Shown one piece after another: positions 33,174 to 41,227 of a stretch of 56,858 nucleotides of DNA (the stretch's first letter is position 1; each line of letters begins with the position of its first letter). The notes below the pieces were generated by a model. The model was not told where the DNA came from and did not search any database. It saw nothing but the letters and a program-made list of their open reading frames with translations. A program made the translations under genes and the position numbers. This DNA comes from JAHDBG01 sp963922315 (GTDB lineage: Bacteria > Pseudomonadota > Gammaproteobacteria > Chromatiales > Chromatiaceae): contig CAWUID010000009.1 of assembly GCA_963922315.1 (NCBI GenBank), positions 1 to 56,858 on the forward strand, given 5' to 3'.

Positions 33174-33461
33174 GGGTGCCTTTTTCGATATTCTTTACTT
33201 TTAATCCTGGTAGCTTTACGAGCGCTGATAATTCTTACAAGTTCTATATTACCTCGATCTTTGAAGATATATACTACGACGAGTATAATCTTATTTATTG
33301 CTTTTCCAAGCAGTAACCATCTATCTTCATCCTCTGAGTGCCCCTCATCATATTTTATTCAGAGCGTACGGATCTGCGAATACATATGACGCTTCCCCAA
33401 ATGTAATGCCATGCTTCTGGATATTGATTTCTTCTTTTTTTGGATCCCATTCAAATTTCAT
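33170..33461 (-). pseudogene. brnT: brnT-like toxin, frameshifted
   Basis: The frame starts MKFEWDPKKEEINIQKHGITF (BrnT signature) and runs EASYVFADPYALNK, then hits TGA TGA. Skipping one base in the A4 run at 33353-33356 restores YDEGHSEDEDRWLLLGKAI, IILVVVYIF and RIISARKATR to the natural stop at 33170. BrnT is an RNase-like toxin with a RelE-type fold. The single-base insertion should abolish it, unless the run is a sequencing error. Confidence 0.78.
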
Positions 33462-33541
33462 TCTTCGTAATCTTATTCTCTGGTATGAATTTTGCGGAGT
33501 AGCATACAAAGTTATGTGCTGATGAAAAATAAAGAAGTTGT

Positions 33542-34549
33542 TCAGGGCAAGGTGGTTTCCTGATTGCTATGTTGTAATAAACGCAGGGTGCCGGTGTGGC
33601 AAATGTGTTGTGTGCCGTTCTGATCCAGCAGAAGGTGACCAGCATCATCCAGTCCGATATAGCGTCCCTGCAAGGTATTTTGTGGCCCGCTGAAGATAAC
33701 TTCCCGCCCGCGCCATGGGTCATAGCGTTGCCATGTGTCGAGGTAGGGAGCTAAGCCGCTATCCGGATAGGTGGTGCATAAGTTGAGCAGTGCCCGGATG
33801 AGCTCTCCGGCCAGTTGGTTACGATCCGGGGTGATGCCTAAGGCTTCCAAACTGGTACTGGGCTGATCGGTCTGATTTTGCTGTGCGGTGTCTGTGTAGA
33901 CATTGATGCCGATGCCGAGCACAACACAGGTTTCTGTGGCGGTGTTACTCTGTGCTTCCAGCAGGATACCGGCGACTTTTTGTCCATGCCAGTGCAGGTC
34001 ATTCGGCCACTTCAGGCTTAGCCCGGTAGCGCCTTGTCGGGTCAGGCTGTCGGCCAGTACGGCACCGGTTGCGATGCTTAGTCCACTTATCTGATGCAGC
34101 GTCAGCTTATAGGTATAGGCTACGGATAACAATAGTTGTCTGGCAAAGCTGCCGATCCAGCGTCGTCCTCGTCTGCCACGCCCGGCAGTCTGGTATTCGG
34201 TCAGCCAGACGGCTGCCCGGTCTGGCGGTGGTGGATGTTGTCGGGCCTGGCGATTGGTCGAGTCGGTGTAGGGTAGCAGGGTGCAGGTGTTTATCCGGTC
34301 GCGTTGCGTTGCGGGTATGGTGGCCAGGATGCGATCTTTTTCCAGCAGATTCAGCGGGTGTTGCAGGCAATAGCCTGATGCGGTGTGTCTTACTGTCAGG
34401 CTGTATTGTTGTGTCAGGCGCGTGAATGCTGCTGATATGTCGGTGGGTGCCAGTCCGGTTTTTTTGGCTAGGTCTTGTGTTGTGTGGGCATGGCCGTCTG
34501 CCAGTATTTGGATTAAGTCTTGGAATATGTGTGGGTTATTTGTGTTCAT
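33542..34549 (-). CDS. birA: Bifunctional biotin-protein ligase / biotin operon repressor BirA
   Basis: 335 residues. The N-terminal winged-helix domain (FQDLIQILADGHAHTTQDLAKK, about 8-60) suggests DNA binding. The ligase core has the biotinyl-AMP loop GRGRRGRRWIGSF (about 120-132), GLSLKWPNDLHWHGQKVAGILLE and VLGIGINVY. It attaches biotin to acetyl-CoA carboxylase. coaX normally follows it; here the broken brnTA pair and the rest of the island follow. Confidence 0.95.
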   Translation of the reverse strand: MNTNNPHIFQDLIQILADGHAHTTQDLAKKTGLAPTDISAAFTRLTQQYSLTVRHTASGYCLQHPLNLLEKDRILATIPATQRDRINTCTLLPYTDSTNRQARQHPPPPDRAAVWLTEYQTAGRGRRGRRWIGSFARQLLLSVAYTYKLTLHQISGLSIATGAVLADSLTRQGATGLSLKWPNDLHWHGQKVAGILLEAQSNTATETCVVLGIGINVYTDTAQQNQTDQPSTSLEALGITPDRNQLAGELIRALLNLCTTYPDSGLAPYLDTWQRYDPWRGREVIFSGPQNTLQGRYIGLDDAGHLLLDQNGTQHICHTGTLRLLQHSNQETTLP

Positions 34550-34580
34550 CTGGTGTTTGTGACAGGCCGGGCCAGGTTTT

Positions 34581-34612
34581 TTATTTTAGGATAATGCGTT
34601 ATCTTAAAATAA
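34581..34612. repeat. Palindrome between birA and the Fic fragment
   Basis: TTATTTTAGGATAA and TTATCTTAAAATAA form an inverted repeat (13 of 14) around four bases. A partial copy (TTATTTTAGG) follows at 34621. It is probably an operator or a repeat relic linked to the truncated Fic gene; not the classical BirA operator. Confidence 0.55.
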
Positions 34613-34633
34613 CGGAATGGCTTATTTTAGGTT

Positions 34634-34888
34634 TTGAGGTTTCAGTCTCTGGGACGTGCGGCAACCTCTGTGTCATTGATTCATCGGGCATTACTGGAGC
34701 GTCCGTTGGTGACCAGTCGCTGGCTGTCGGCGAAGACTGGTTTATCTCCGGCGACGGTGAATAAGGGTTTGGTGCATTTGCAGCGGCTGGCGGTTGTGCA
34801 TGAGCTGACGGCGCAAAAGCGTCATCGAATCTTTTGTTATGGTGAGTATCTCCGGCTGATGGATCAGGGTACTGAGCTGCCGGATTGA
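34634..34888 (+). pseudogene. C-terminal remnant of a Fic-family protein
   Basis: 84 codons, with only the winged-helix tail of Fic/DOC proteins: LVTSRWLSAKTGLSPATVNKGLVHLQRL, then VHELTAQKRHRIFCYGEYLRLMDQGTELPD. The catalytic HPFxxGNGR part is absent and a TAG closes the frame just upstream (34628-34630). It is a 3' gene fragment. Whether it is still translated from TTG 34634 is doubtful. Confidence 0.75.
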
Positions 34889-34915
34889 GGGCCACTGTGG
34901 GGTCAGTGAGTGTTT

Positions 34916-36328
34916 TCAGGGTGTGATCTGATCTGCTGTGGTTTGCAGTGCGTCCATTCTAGCCTGGATGCGGATACGTGCGGGGGTGGTGAGGTCTGGC
35001 AGGCGCAATGCGTATTGCAGGTGTTGGATGGCGGTGGTGAGGTTGCCCTGCAGGGCATGATATTCTGCCAGGTGGCGATGGGTCTGGTCTGGTTGTTGTA
35101 GTTCGGCGGCAGTTCTGGCGATCAGTTGATGAATGCGCGGTGCATCCGGGCGATGGATGTGTGTTTTTTGCAGCTGAGTCAGTGCGGCCTGGTATTGCCC
35201 CTGTGCGATTGCCAGTTCGGCATGGTTGATCGTCAGTGCCAGGTTGTCGGGCGTCTGTTGTAGTGCGGTGTGCAGGCGGCGCAGGGCTTGTTCTGGCTGA
35301 TGCTGTATGTCTTGTTGTACCTGGGCCAGGATGAATTCGGGTATGTCAGGCGCCTGGGCTAGTAGTTGATCCAGATAGGGCTGGGCTTCGGCATGGCGCT
35401 GTGCATCCTGCAGAGCCAGAATCAGTGCATATTGTGCTGCCTGGCGGTTGCGGTAGCGTCCTTGTTGCAGGTTGGTTTGTTGTTGGGTGATGGTCAGTCC
35501 GGGCTGCTTCTGCTGACGTGTCAGCCGGACGCGGGCCAGGTGATAGCGCAGTTCGTCGGGTTGTTGCTGGGTGTAGGGGTAGTCGTCTGCCCGACCCTGC
35601 GCTTCGGCGGTGCGCTGACTATTGAGTGGGTGAGTGAGGAGTATCGTGGGCAGGGGAGTGTGGACGAGTCGGTTCGCCTGACTTACGCGTCTCAAAAAAG
35701 AAGCCATTGCATGCGGATTGAAGTTTGCTTCGGCCAGTAGCCGGATGCCGATGCGGTCGGCTTCCTGTTCGTGCTGGCGGGTGAAGTTGATCTGATGCTG
35801 ATGCAATGCGGCCTGGCTGCTGGCGGCGAGGGCCAGTCCGGCATCGCTGCCGGTCGCTGCGCCGACGATCAATGAGGTCAGGGTGAGAGCGGCTTGCGGG
35901 AGTGTCAGGCTTTGAGCTTTTTCCCAGGCCTGTAACAGATGGTGCTGGGTGACATGAGCGATTTCATGCGCCAGAACGGAGGCGAGTTCGCTTTCAGTCT
36001 GGCTGGTGAGGAACAGTCCGGCATGAATACCGATGTGGCCGTCTGGTCCGGCAAAGGCATTGATGTCAGGCCGGTCAATCAGGAAGAAGCGGAAGGTCTG
36101 TTCGGGTGGGGCTAATTGCTGGCCCAGGTGCTGGATATAGTCAGTCAGCAACGGATCTTCGATCAGGAGCCGCTGTTGACGCAGTTGTTGCATCAGCGCC
36201 TGAGCCAGGCGTGTTTCGTGTTGCAGCGTGATGCTGTTGCGGGCACTATGTCCGAGGTCTGGCAGATTCACACTGTGCCCGGTCTGGCTCAGGCACCAGA
36301 TGAGCAGGATTCGGCACAGTGCGGACAT
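34916..36328 (-). CDS. bepA: M48 metalloprotease/TPR chaperone BepA-like
   Basis: 470 residues. A signal peptide is present at about 1-20. The M48 core includes the zinc motif VLAHEIAHVTQHH and a downstream EQEADRIGIRLL glutamate. The C-terminal half carries TPR repeats (AEAQPYLDQLLAQAPD..., QYQAALTQLQKTHIHRPD). BepA maintains outer-membrane assembly and degrades stalled LptD/BAM substrates in the periplasm. A carbonic anhydrase gene ends 6 bp upstream on the same strand, so cotranscription is possible. Confidence 0.93.
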   Translation of the reverse strand: MSALCRILLIWCLSQTGHSVNLPDLGHSARNSITLQHETRLAQALMQQLRQQRLLIEDPLLTDYIQHLGQQLAPPEQTFRFFLIDRPDINAFAGPDGHIGIHAGLFLTSQTESELASVLAHEIAHVTQHHLLQAWEKAQSLTLPQAALTLTSLIVGAATGSDAGLALAASSQAALHQHQINFTRQHEQEADRIGIRLLAEANFNPHAMASFLRRVSQANRLVHTPLPTILLTHPLNSQRTAEAQGRADDYPYTQQQPDELRYHLARVRLTRQQKQPGLTITQQQTNLQQGRYRNRQAAQYALILALQDAQRHAEAQPYLDQLLAQAPDIPEFILAQVQQDIQHQPEQALRRLHTALQQTPDNLALTINHAELAIAQGQYQAALTQLQKTHIHRPDAPRIHQLIARTAAELQQPDQTHRHLAEYHALQGNLTTAIQHLQYALRLPDLTTPARIRIQARMDALQTTADQITP

Positions 36329-36334
36329 GGCAGG

Positions 36335-37165
36335 TTAGTTAATCTCGGACAACAGTGCCGGGTCTTCTACTAAAAGACGACTTTTGTGTGCGTGATCTTC
36401 GTCGAACACGTTGTTTTCGCACCAGGCATGCAGGCTGTTAATGTCTAGCTTGGCGCAGCTCGGGCGAACACTCCAGGTGACCTGATAAGGCGAGCAGGTA
36501 TTCTGATTGTTGTAGCTGGGGCCGGTGGTTGACCCCAGAAACTCAACTGGTTGGCCGGTGTTTTGCGGGATTGATTTTGCCTGGTGATAGCCATTGATTC
36601 TGGCCCCGGCATAGTCCAGGTCAGCGAAGTTGGTGGCTGCCGGGTCGTTGACCAGGGTAAATACCTGCGTTTCTACTCTGAGGGTCGGGTTAGCGCAATT
36701 TTTGGACAGACAGGCTCCCAATGTTGGCCCAGGTGCGACATTACAAGAGGTATGTACCCAGTGTACTTCTATCGTGTCACCGGATTTGATGCCTTCACAG
36801 ACAGGTTTTTTGACTGGTTGGAGTTCACTTGCGGTCAGATTTTCACCCAGGCTGCATTGGTAGCCACCGATGCCGGGTTCTGATGGTGCCCGGATAGCAA
36901 ACGCTTTGGCACGATGTTCTGCATTCGCATGAAAGTGGATATTGCACAGGTTAAGTTGTTTATAGTCTGGAGCGATAGGGAATAAGACCGGATTGGTGCC
37001 CGTTGGATTGTCTATGTCGCGCGGTGTCTGCGGGCCGACCTGATAACAACCGTTATGTGCTGTCTCTGTGGCGGCATCTGGTGTGGCTGAGGCTGCAATT
37101 GCAGCAGTACCAACCCATAGCCCACTGATCAGTATGCCAGCGGCAGCAAATGAATCATGACGCAT
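36335..37165 (-). CDS. Delta-class carbonic anhydrase, exported
   Basis: 276 residues. Signal peptide at about 1-25 (ILISGLWVGTAAIAASA). The delta-CA motif LNLCNIHFHANAEH (71-84) holds probable zinc-binding Cys/His residues, followed by GDTIEVHWVHTSCN and VEFLGSTTGPSYNNQNTCSPYQVTWSVRPSC. About ten cysteines suggest periplasmic disulfides. It would interconvert CO2 and bicarbonate in the periplasm. AAGGAGG precedes the ATG. Delta-CAs are rare in bacteria and known from diatoms and some sulfur-oxidising gammaproteobacteria. Confidence 0.85.
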   Translation of the reverse strand: MRHDSFAAAGILISGLWVGTAAIAASATPDAATETAHNGCYQVGPQTPRDIDNPTGTNPVLFPIAPDYKQLNLCNIHFHANAEHRAKAFAIRAPSEPGIGGYQCSLGENLTASELQPVKKPVCEGIKSGDTIEVHWVHTSCNVAPGPTLGACLSKNCANPTLRVETQVFTLVNDPAATNFADLDYAGARINGYHQAKSIPQNTGQPVEFLGSTTGPSYNNQNTCSPYQVTWSVRPSCAKLDINSLHAWCENNVFDEDHAHKSRLLVEDPALLSEIN

Positions 37166-37255
37166 ATTGAATATCCTCCTTGTATGAAAAAATTGGGTGC
37201 ATATTGTAAATGATGATCTGGTACTTGATCAGCAAACATCATGCCAGCGTATTTT

Positions 37256-37699
37256 TCAGGAATCTTCGCGACGAAATTCGCCTTCTATGTAGTGGGAGCT
37301 TTTTGGCGTTTGGGTGGTGGCAGGTCTGCCAGGTTGCAATATGCCACGCTGTTGTAATATCCGGATCATCATCTGACGGCGGACGGGGGTGATCAGTAAC
37401 AAAAAGCCGATCACATCGGTGATGAAACCGGGGAGTAGCAGGGCGAAGCCGACCATCAGTAAAGTGGCACCTTCCATCAGTTCCAGAGTAGGTGCGGCAC
37501 CTTGTTGTATTTGTTGTTGGGCGCGGAAGGCGACTGCAAAGCCCTGAGTACGTACCAGCCAGCCGCCGAGTGCTGCAGTCAGTATGGATAACAAAATGGT
37601 CCAGCTGGCACCGATCTGGCTGCCGACTTCAATCAAGACGTACAGTTCCAGCAGGGGTGCACCGACAAAGATGATCAGAAACAGACCGGTTGGGTTCAT
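37256..37699 (-). CDS. fxsA: FxsA family membrane protein
   Basis: 147 residues with about four hydrophobic segments. FLIIFVGAPLLELYVLIEVGSQIGA and LMEGATLLMVGFALLLPGFITDVIGFLLLITPVR match the FxsA family (suppressor of F-plasmid exclusion of phage T7). The C-terminus is polar (PATTQTPKSSHYIEGEFRRED). Normal length. Confidence 0.92.
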   Translation of the reverse strand: MNPTGLFLIIFVGAPLLELYVLIEVGSQIGASWTILLSILTAALGGWLVRTQGFAVAFRAQQQIQQGAAPTLELMEGATLLMVGFALLLPGFITDVIGFLLLITPVRRQMMIRILQQRGILQPGRPATTQTPKSSHYIEGEFRREDS

Positions 37700-37768
37700 G
37701 GTGGCGATCCGGTGGTAACAAAAGGTGTTGCGGTACCCGGAGGGTTGTGTCGTTGCAATGGGTCGCGA

Positions 37769-37975
37769 TCAGGCAGCCTTTGCGGTATTTTGCGACAACC
37801 ATTCCCTGCCGGCCTGACGTGAGACCCGAAACCCGACTTGTTGCAGGTAGACAGAATCACCGTGTTCCTGCTGATATTCGTATTCGCGGCGTTGCAGGTC
37901 ATTAGTAATACCAAGATGAAGGATTTTCTCACCTTGCTTCAGTTGGTATTTGAAGGTATCTCTGTAGGTTGGCAT
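37769..37975 (-). CDS. Small GIY-YIG-like protein
   Basis: 68 residues. MPTYRDTFKYQLKQGEKILHLGITNDLQRREYEYQQEHG resembles the N-terminal half of a GIY-YIG module (YxL...GITxDLxRR). A full catalytic site is not evident. AGGAGA lies nine bases before the ATG. It overlaps the end of the upstream 181-codon gene by 37 bp. Confidence 0.65.
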   Translation of the reverse strand: MPTYRDTFKYQLKQGEKILHLGITNDLQRREYEYQQEHGDSVYLQQVGFRVSRQAGREWLSQNTAKAA

Positions 37976-38484
37976 GGTGGGTCATCTCCTGTAATCTCGT
38001 GGCTGAGTTCAATGCAATGATGGAAAAATGCTTTAACATCCATTTCTGCTCGTTGTTTTTTTTCACCAGTTATGATGATGGTGTCTTCAAAATAAGCTTC
38101 TTTTTTTGTTATGCTGAGTTGATCTTCATAATGATAATAATAGTCGAACGATTTAGTCACGATGTTAGAAGCATGGATAATCATGCTGCAGGCATGATGC
38201 AGATCTAAATCATAGGTTTTCTGTTGTTTCGGATAGTGGCGCCAGAACCGCCCGCAGACTGAACGTCTGATGGTACTGCCTGTATTGTCCAGCAGGCGGC
38301 GTGTCATGGCGGCAATCAGGATCAGCAGGCGATCCACTTCATGGTCAAAATGATGCTGTCCGAGGGTACAGAACAGTGGATCACTGGCGATCTGTTTATC
38401 TGCTAGCAGTAAGGTGAGCAGGCGATACAGATCAAGACGGTAGGCTGAGATGCTGCTGAGTGGTATCTGGGGGTCGGTCAGCAT
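37939..38484 (-). CDS. Hypothetical protein
   Basis: 181 residues, no signal peptide. It is rich in helices and His/Tyr/Asp: TLGQHHFDHEVDRLLILIAAMTRRLLD, YDLDLHHACSMIIHASNIV. I do not recognise the family. It lies between selO and the small GIY-YIG-like gene on the same strand; coding support is the uninterrupted frame and tight packing. Confidence 0.55.
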   Translation of the reverse strand: MLTDPQIPLSSISAYRLDLYRLLTLLLADKQIASDPLFCTLGQHHFDHEVDRLLILIAAMTRRLLDNTGSTIRRSVCGRFWRHYPKQQKTYDLDLHHACSMIIHASNIVTKSFDYYYHYEDQLSITKKEAYFEDTIIITGEKKQRAEMDVKAFFHHCIELSHEITGDDPPCQPTEIPSNTN

Positions 38485-38550
38485 AAAGCGTGCAGATAAA
38501 TTGGGTATACGATTGGCCGGTATCTTAACGTAAAGCAGGCTGGCCGGGCA

Positions 38551-40038
38551 CTAAGAAGAGCAACTGACGACGATTTCGCTGGCCCAGGCGGGTGGCAGGT
38601 CAGCGAGTCCGTCTTCTGCCGGATGTTCGGCATACGGGTTGGTCAGCACTTGCAGCAGCCGGTTCACCAGGCTGAAGTCGTTTTGTTCTGCCTGGCTGAT
38701 TGCCTGTTGGGCCAGGTAGTTGCGCAGGATGTATTTCGGGTTGTGTTGTTGCATCCGGGAGAGGCGATCTATGTCGTCGTTGTGCTCAGCTTGCAGGCGG
38801 TGCTGGTAACGCGTGAGCCAGGTGGTGCAGGCAGCGGGTTCGCGACACAGTCGGTGTACCGGTGTGTCTGTATCCTGCATTTGTGCCTGGGTCAGGTGTG
38901 AGAGTTGACGAAAAAAGCGGGTGTAGTCGATTTGCTGGGTCTGTAGCAGGGTCAGCAGGTCAGCGATCAGTGCCGGGTCGTCAGCATGATGTGTGGTCAG
39001 GCCCAGCTTGTGTTGCATGCCTGTGGCATAGCGTTGTTGCAGTCGCGGTGTGTAGGTTTGCAGCACTGATTTCGCTTGTTCGGCAGCAGCGTCTGGTGTG
39101 GTGTCCAGCAGCGGTAGCAGGGACTGGGCCAAGCAATACAGATTCCACAAGCCGATGTCAGGTTGGGCGTTAAACGCATAGCGTCCGGTCTGATCGGTGT
39201 GGTTACAGATGAAGTCCGGATTGTACTGATCCAGAAAGCCATAAGGCCCGTAATCCAGGGTCAGGCCTAATATCGACATGTTGTCGGTGTTCAATACGCC
39301 ATGCGCAAAGCCGACCAGTTGCCAGGCAGCAATCAGGTCAGCGGTGCGTTGAATCACTTCCCGGAGCAAGCCCAGGTAGGGTTGTGGCTCAATAGCCAGT
39401 TCTGGGTAGTGGTGCCGGATGACATAGTCAGCCAGTGTTTTCAGGTGTTGTGGTTGTTGCCGGTAATAAAAAATTTCAAAGCTGCCGAAACGGACGAAGC
39501 CGGGTGCCAGACGCAATACCGTAGCAGCAGTTTCAGGTTGTTCGCGGTATACCGGCTGTGGACTGCCGACCAGGCTGAGCGCACGTGTGGTTGCGATGCC
39601 GAGCCCGGCCATCGCTTCGGAGGCAAGGTATTCGCGAATGCTGGAGCGCAGCACCGCCCGACCATCGGCGTGTCGGGAATAGGGCGTTTCACCCGCGCCT
39701 TTCAGGTGCCAGGCCCAATGCTGGTCAGCTGTCCGGGTTTCGCCCAGCAGCAGTGCCCGGCCATCGCCCAGTTGTGGCACATAGTGCCCGAACTGGTGCC
39801 CGGCGTATAACATCGCCAGTGGCTGCATCCCAGGTAAGGTCTGGTTGCCGGCAAGTATTTGCAATGTGTCTGGTCGATCAAATGCATCCGGGTGCAGTTC
39901 GAGCAAATCAGCGGTGGTCGGGCTGTAGCTGATCAGGTACGGGTCTGGTAGTGGACTGGGTGTCACCCGGGTGTAGAAGTCATCCGTCAGCTGGGCATAG
40001 CGGTTGTCGAAGGTCAGGGTATGAAAGCTGCGGTGCAT
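38551..40038 (-). CDS. selO: Protein adenylyltransferase SelO (YdiU)
   Basis: 495 residues. A pseudokinase fold that transfers AMP to protein Ser/Thr/Tyr. PQLGDGRALLLGE, WHLKGAGETPYSRHADGRAVLRSS-type text (KGAGETPYSR, ADGRAVLRSSIREYL) and HGVLNTDNMSILGLTLDYGPYGFLD are family hallmarks. The last residues SCSS fit the redox-active C-terminus, with Cys in place of selenocysteine. Length is normal. Confidence 0.95.
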   Translation of the reverse strand: MHRSFHTLTFDNRYAQLTDDFYTRVTPSPLPDPYLISYSPTTADLLELHPDAFDRPDTLQILAGNQTLPGMQPLAMLYAGHQFGHYVPQLGDGRALLLGETRTADQHWAWHLKGAGETPYSRHADGRAVLRSSIREYLASEAMAGLGIATTRALSLVGSPQPVYREQPETAATVLRLAPGFVRFGSFEIFYYRQQPQHLKTLADYVIRHHYPELAIEPQPYLGLLREVIQRTADLIAAWQLVGFAHGVLNTDNMSILGLTLDYGPYGFLDQYNPDFICNHTDQTGRYAFNAQPDIGLWNLYCLAQSLLPLLDTTPDAAAEQAKSVLQTYTPRLQQRYATGMQHKLGLTTHHADDPALIADLLTLLQTQQIDYTRFFRQLSHLTQAQMQDTDTPVHRLCREPAACTTWLTRYQHRLQAEHNDDIDRLSRMQQHNPKYILRNYLAQQAISQAEQNDFSLVNRLLQVLTNPYAEHPAEDGLADLPPAWASEIVVSCSS

Positions 40039-40043
40039 AAGGT

Positions 40044-41225
40044 TTAGTTCAGCAGGTTCAGGCGTTGCAAGGTCCAGATCAGTCCGGTCAGGCCGATCAG
40101 GGTGGAGCCGGGCAAGACGACCCAGCGCCGGTAATGGTTGGGCTGTCGGCGTAACCAGCCGGTGAGAGCAAACGCGACGGCGAGCACGGCAAGCTGTCCC
40201 AGTTCAACCCCCAGGTTGAAGCCCATCAGTGCGGTGAAGTAGGCTGCTGCTGGCATGCCGAATGCTTGCAGCATGTCGGCAAAGCCGAGACCGTGTAATA
40301 AGCCGAATCCGAACACGAGCAGCAGCCGACGCAGGTTGCGGGCCGGGTTGATCGCCGATGTGGCTGGTGGTGGCCTGAGGTTTTCAAATGCGACAAACAT
40401 GATGGAGGCAGCGATCAGGGGTTCGACCCATTCGCTGGGGAGTTGTACCCAGCCGAGCACGCCTAACCCGAGGGTCAGGCTGTGTGCCAGGGTGAACAGG
40501 CTGACCTGCCAGATCAGTGGGCGCCAGAGCGTGCTGTACAGGTATATCCCGAGGATGAACAGGATATGATCAGCGCCCAGTGGGATGATGTGCCGGAAGC
40601 CGGTTACGCCGTAGTCTACCAGCCGTGACCAGATTGATGGTTCAGGTGCGATCACATGTAAGTTAAATGGCGTACCCGGTGTATCGGTGCGCAGCCATTG
40701 CCAGTCGGACCAGTGCCAGATGTCAGCCGCCGGATCGGTCTGGCGCAGGCGCACGGCATTGTCGCCGAACCGGGCCGGATAGTACCACTGTATCGTCTGG
40801 CTGTTGGCGGGTAATTGACCGCTCAGGCTGAGTCGGCTGATGCGTGGTACTTGCGTGTAGCCGGGTGGCGGAATCTGTACCTCGTCCAGGTTGAGGGAGA
40901 TCGGTTGCTGGTTGGCAGTCAGTTGTATCGCGCGCAGAAATTGTGGCTGGAAAGAGGCAAACTGTTGGCCCAGTTGCGCGGCAGATAACTGGCGCAGAGC
41001 ATCATATTCAGCCGCCTGTGGAGCATCTTGTGTATTCTGATATTGCGCATTGATGCCGGTCAGCAGGGCTTCCAGACTGGCACGTATCTCCAGTATGATG
41101 CGGCCATCTGCCTGAGCGGTAATTTCAACCAGTGCTGGTCTGACCACGTCTGCTGAGGCTGGCAGACTGAACAGCCAGGCAAAGAGCACCATCCATACCA
41201 GGTAACGTTTGTGATTTTTTCTCAT
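40044..41225 (-). CDS. HupE/UreJ-like membrane protein
   Basis: 393 residues. Signal peptide at about 1-25. A periplasmic domain covers about 26-220. The C-terminal ~170 residues have about six to seven membrane segments, with GFRHIIPLGADHILFILGIYL, FTLAHSLTLGLGVLG and LLHGLGFADMLQAFG, the conserved His-rich HupE/UreJ_2 pattern. The family is linked to nickel or other metal uptake; here no urease or hydrogenase genes are nearby. It starts two bases from the oppositely oriented RND gene. Confidence 0.85.
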   Translation of the reverse strand: MRKNHKRYLVWMVLFAWLFSLPASADVVRPALVEITAQADGRIILEIRASLEALLTGINAQYQNTQDAPQAAEYDALRQLSAAQLGQQFASFQPQFLRAIQLTANQQPISLNLDEVQIPPPGYTQVPRISRLSLSGQLPANSQTIQWYYPARFGDNAVRLRQTDPAADIWHWSDWQWLRTDTPGTPFNLHVIAPEPSIWSRLVDYGVTGFRHIIPLGADHILFILGIYLYSTLWRPLIWQVSLFTLAHSLTLGLGVLGWVQLPSEWVEPLIAASIMFVAFENLRPPPATSAINPARNLRRLLLVFGFGLLHGLGFADMLQAFGMPAAAYFTALMGFNLGVELGQLAVLAVAFALTGWLRRQPNHYRRWVVLPGSTLIGLTGLIWTLQRLNLLN

Positions 41226-41227
41226 TG

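Noticed and set aside
29500..33541. Integron cassette array
   Set aside because: Only one attC-like palindrome was found and it lacks a proper partner core; other gene junctions have no attC-sized palindrome.
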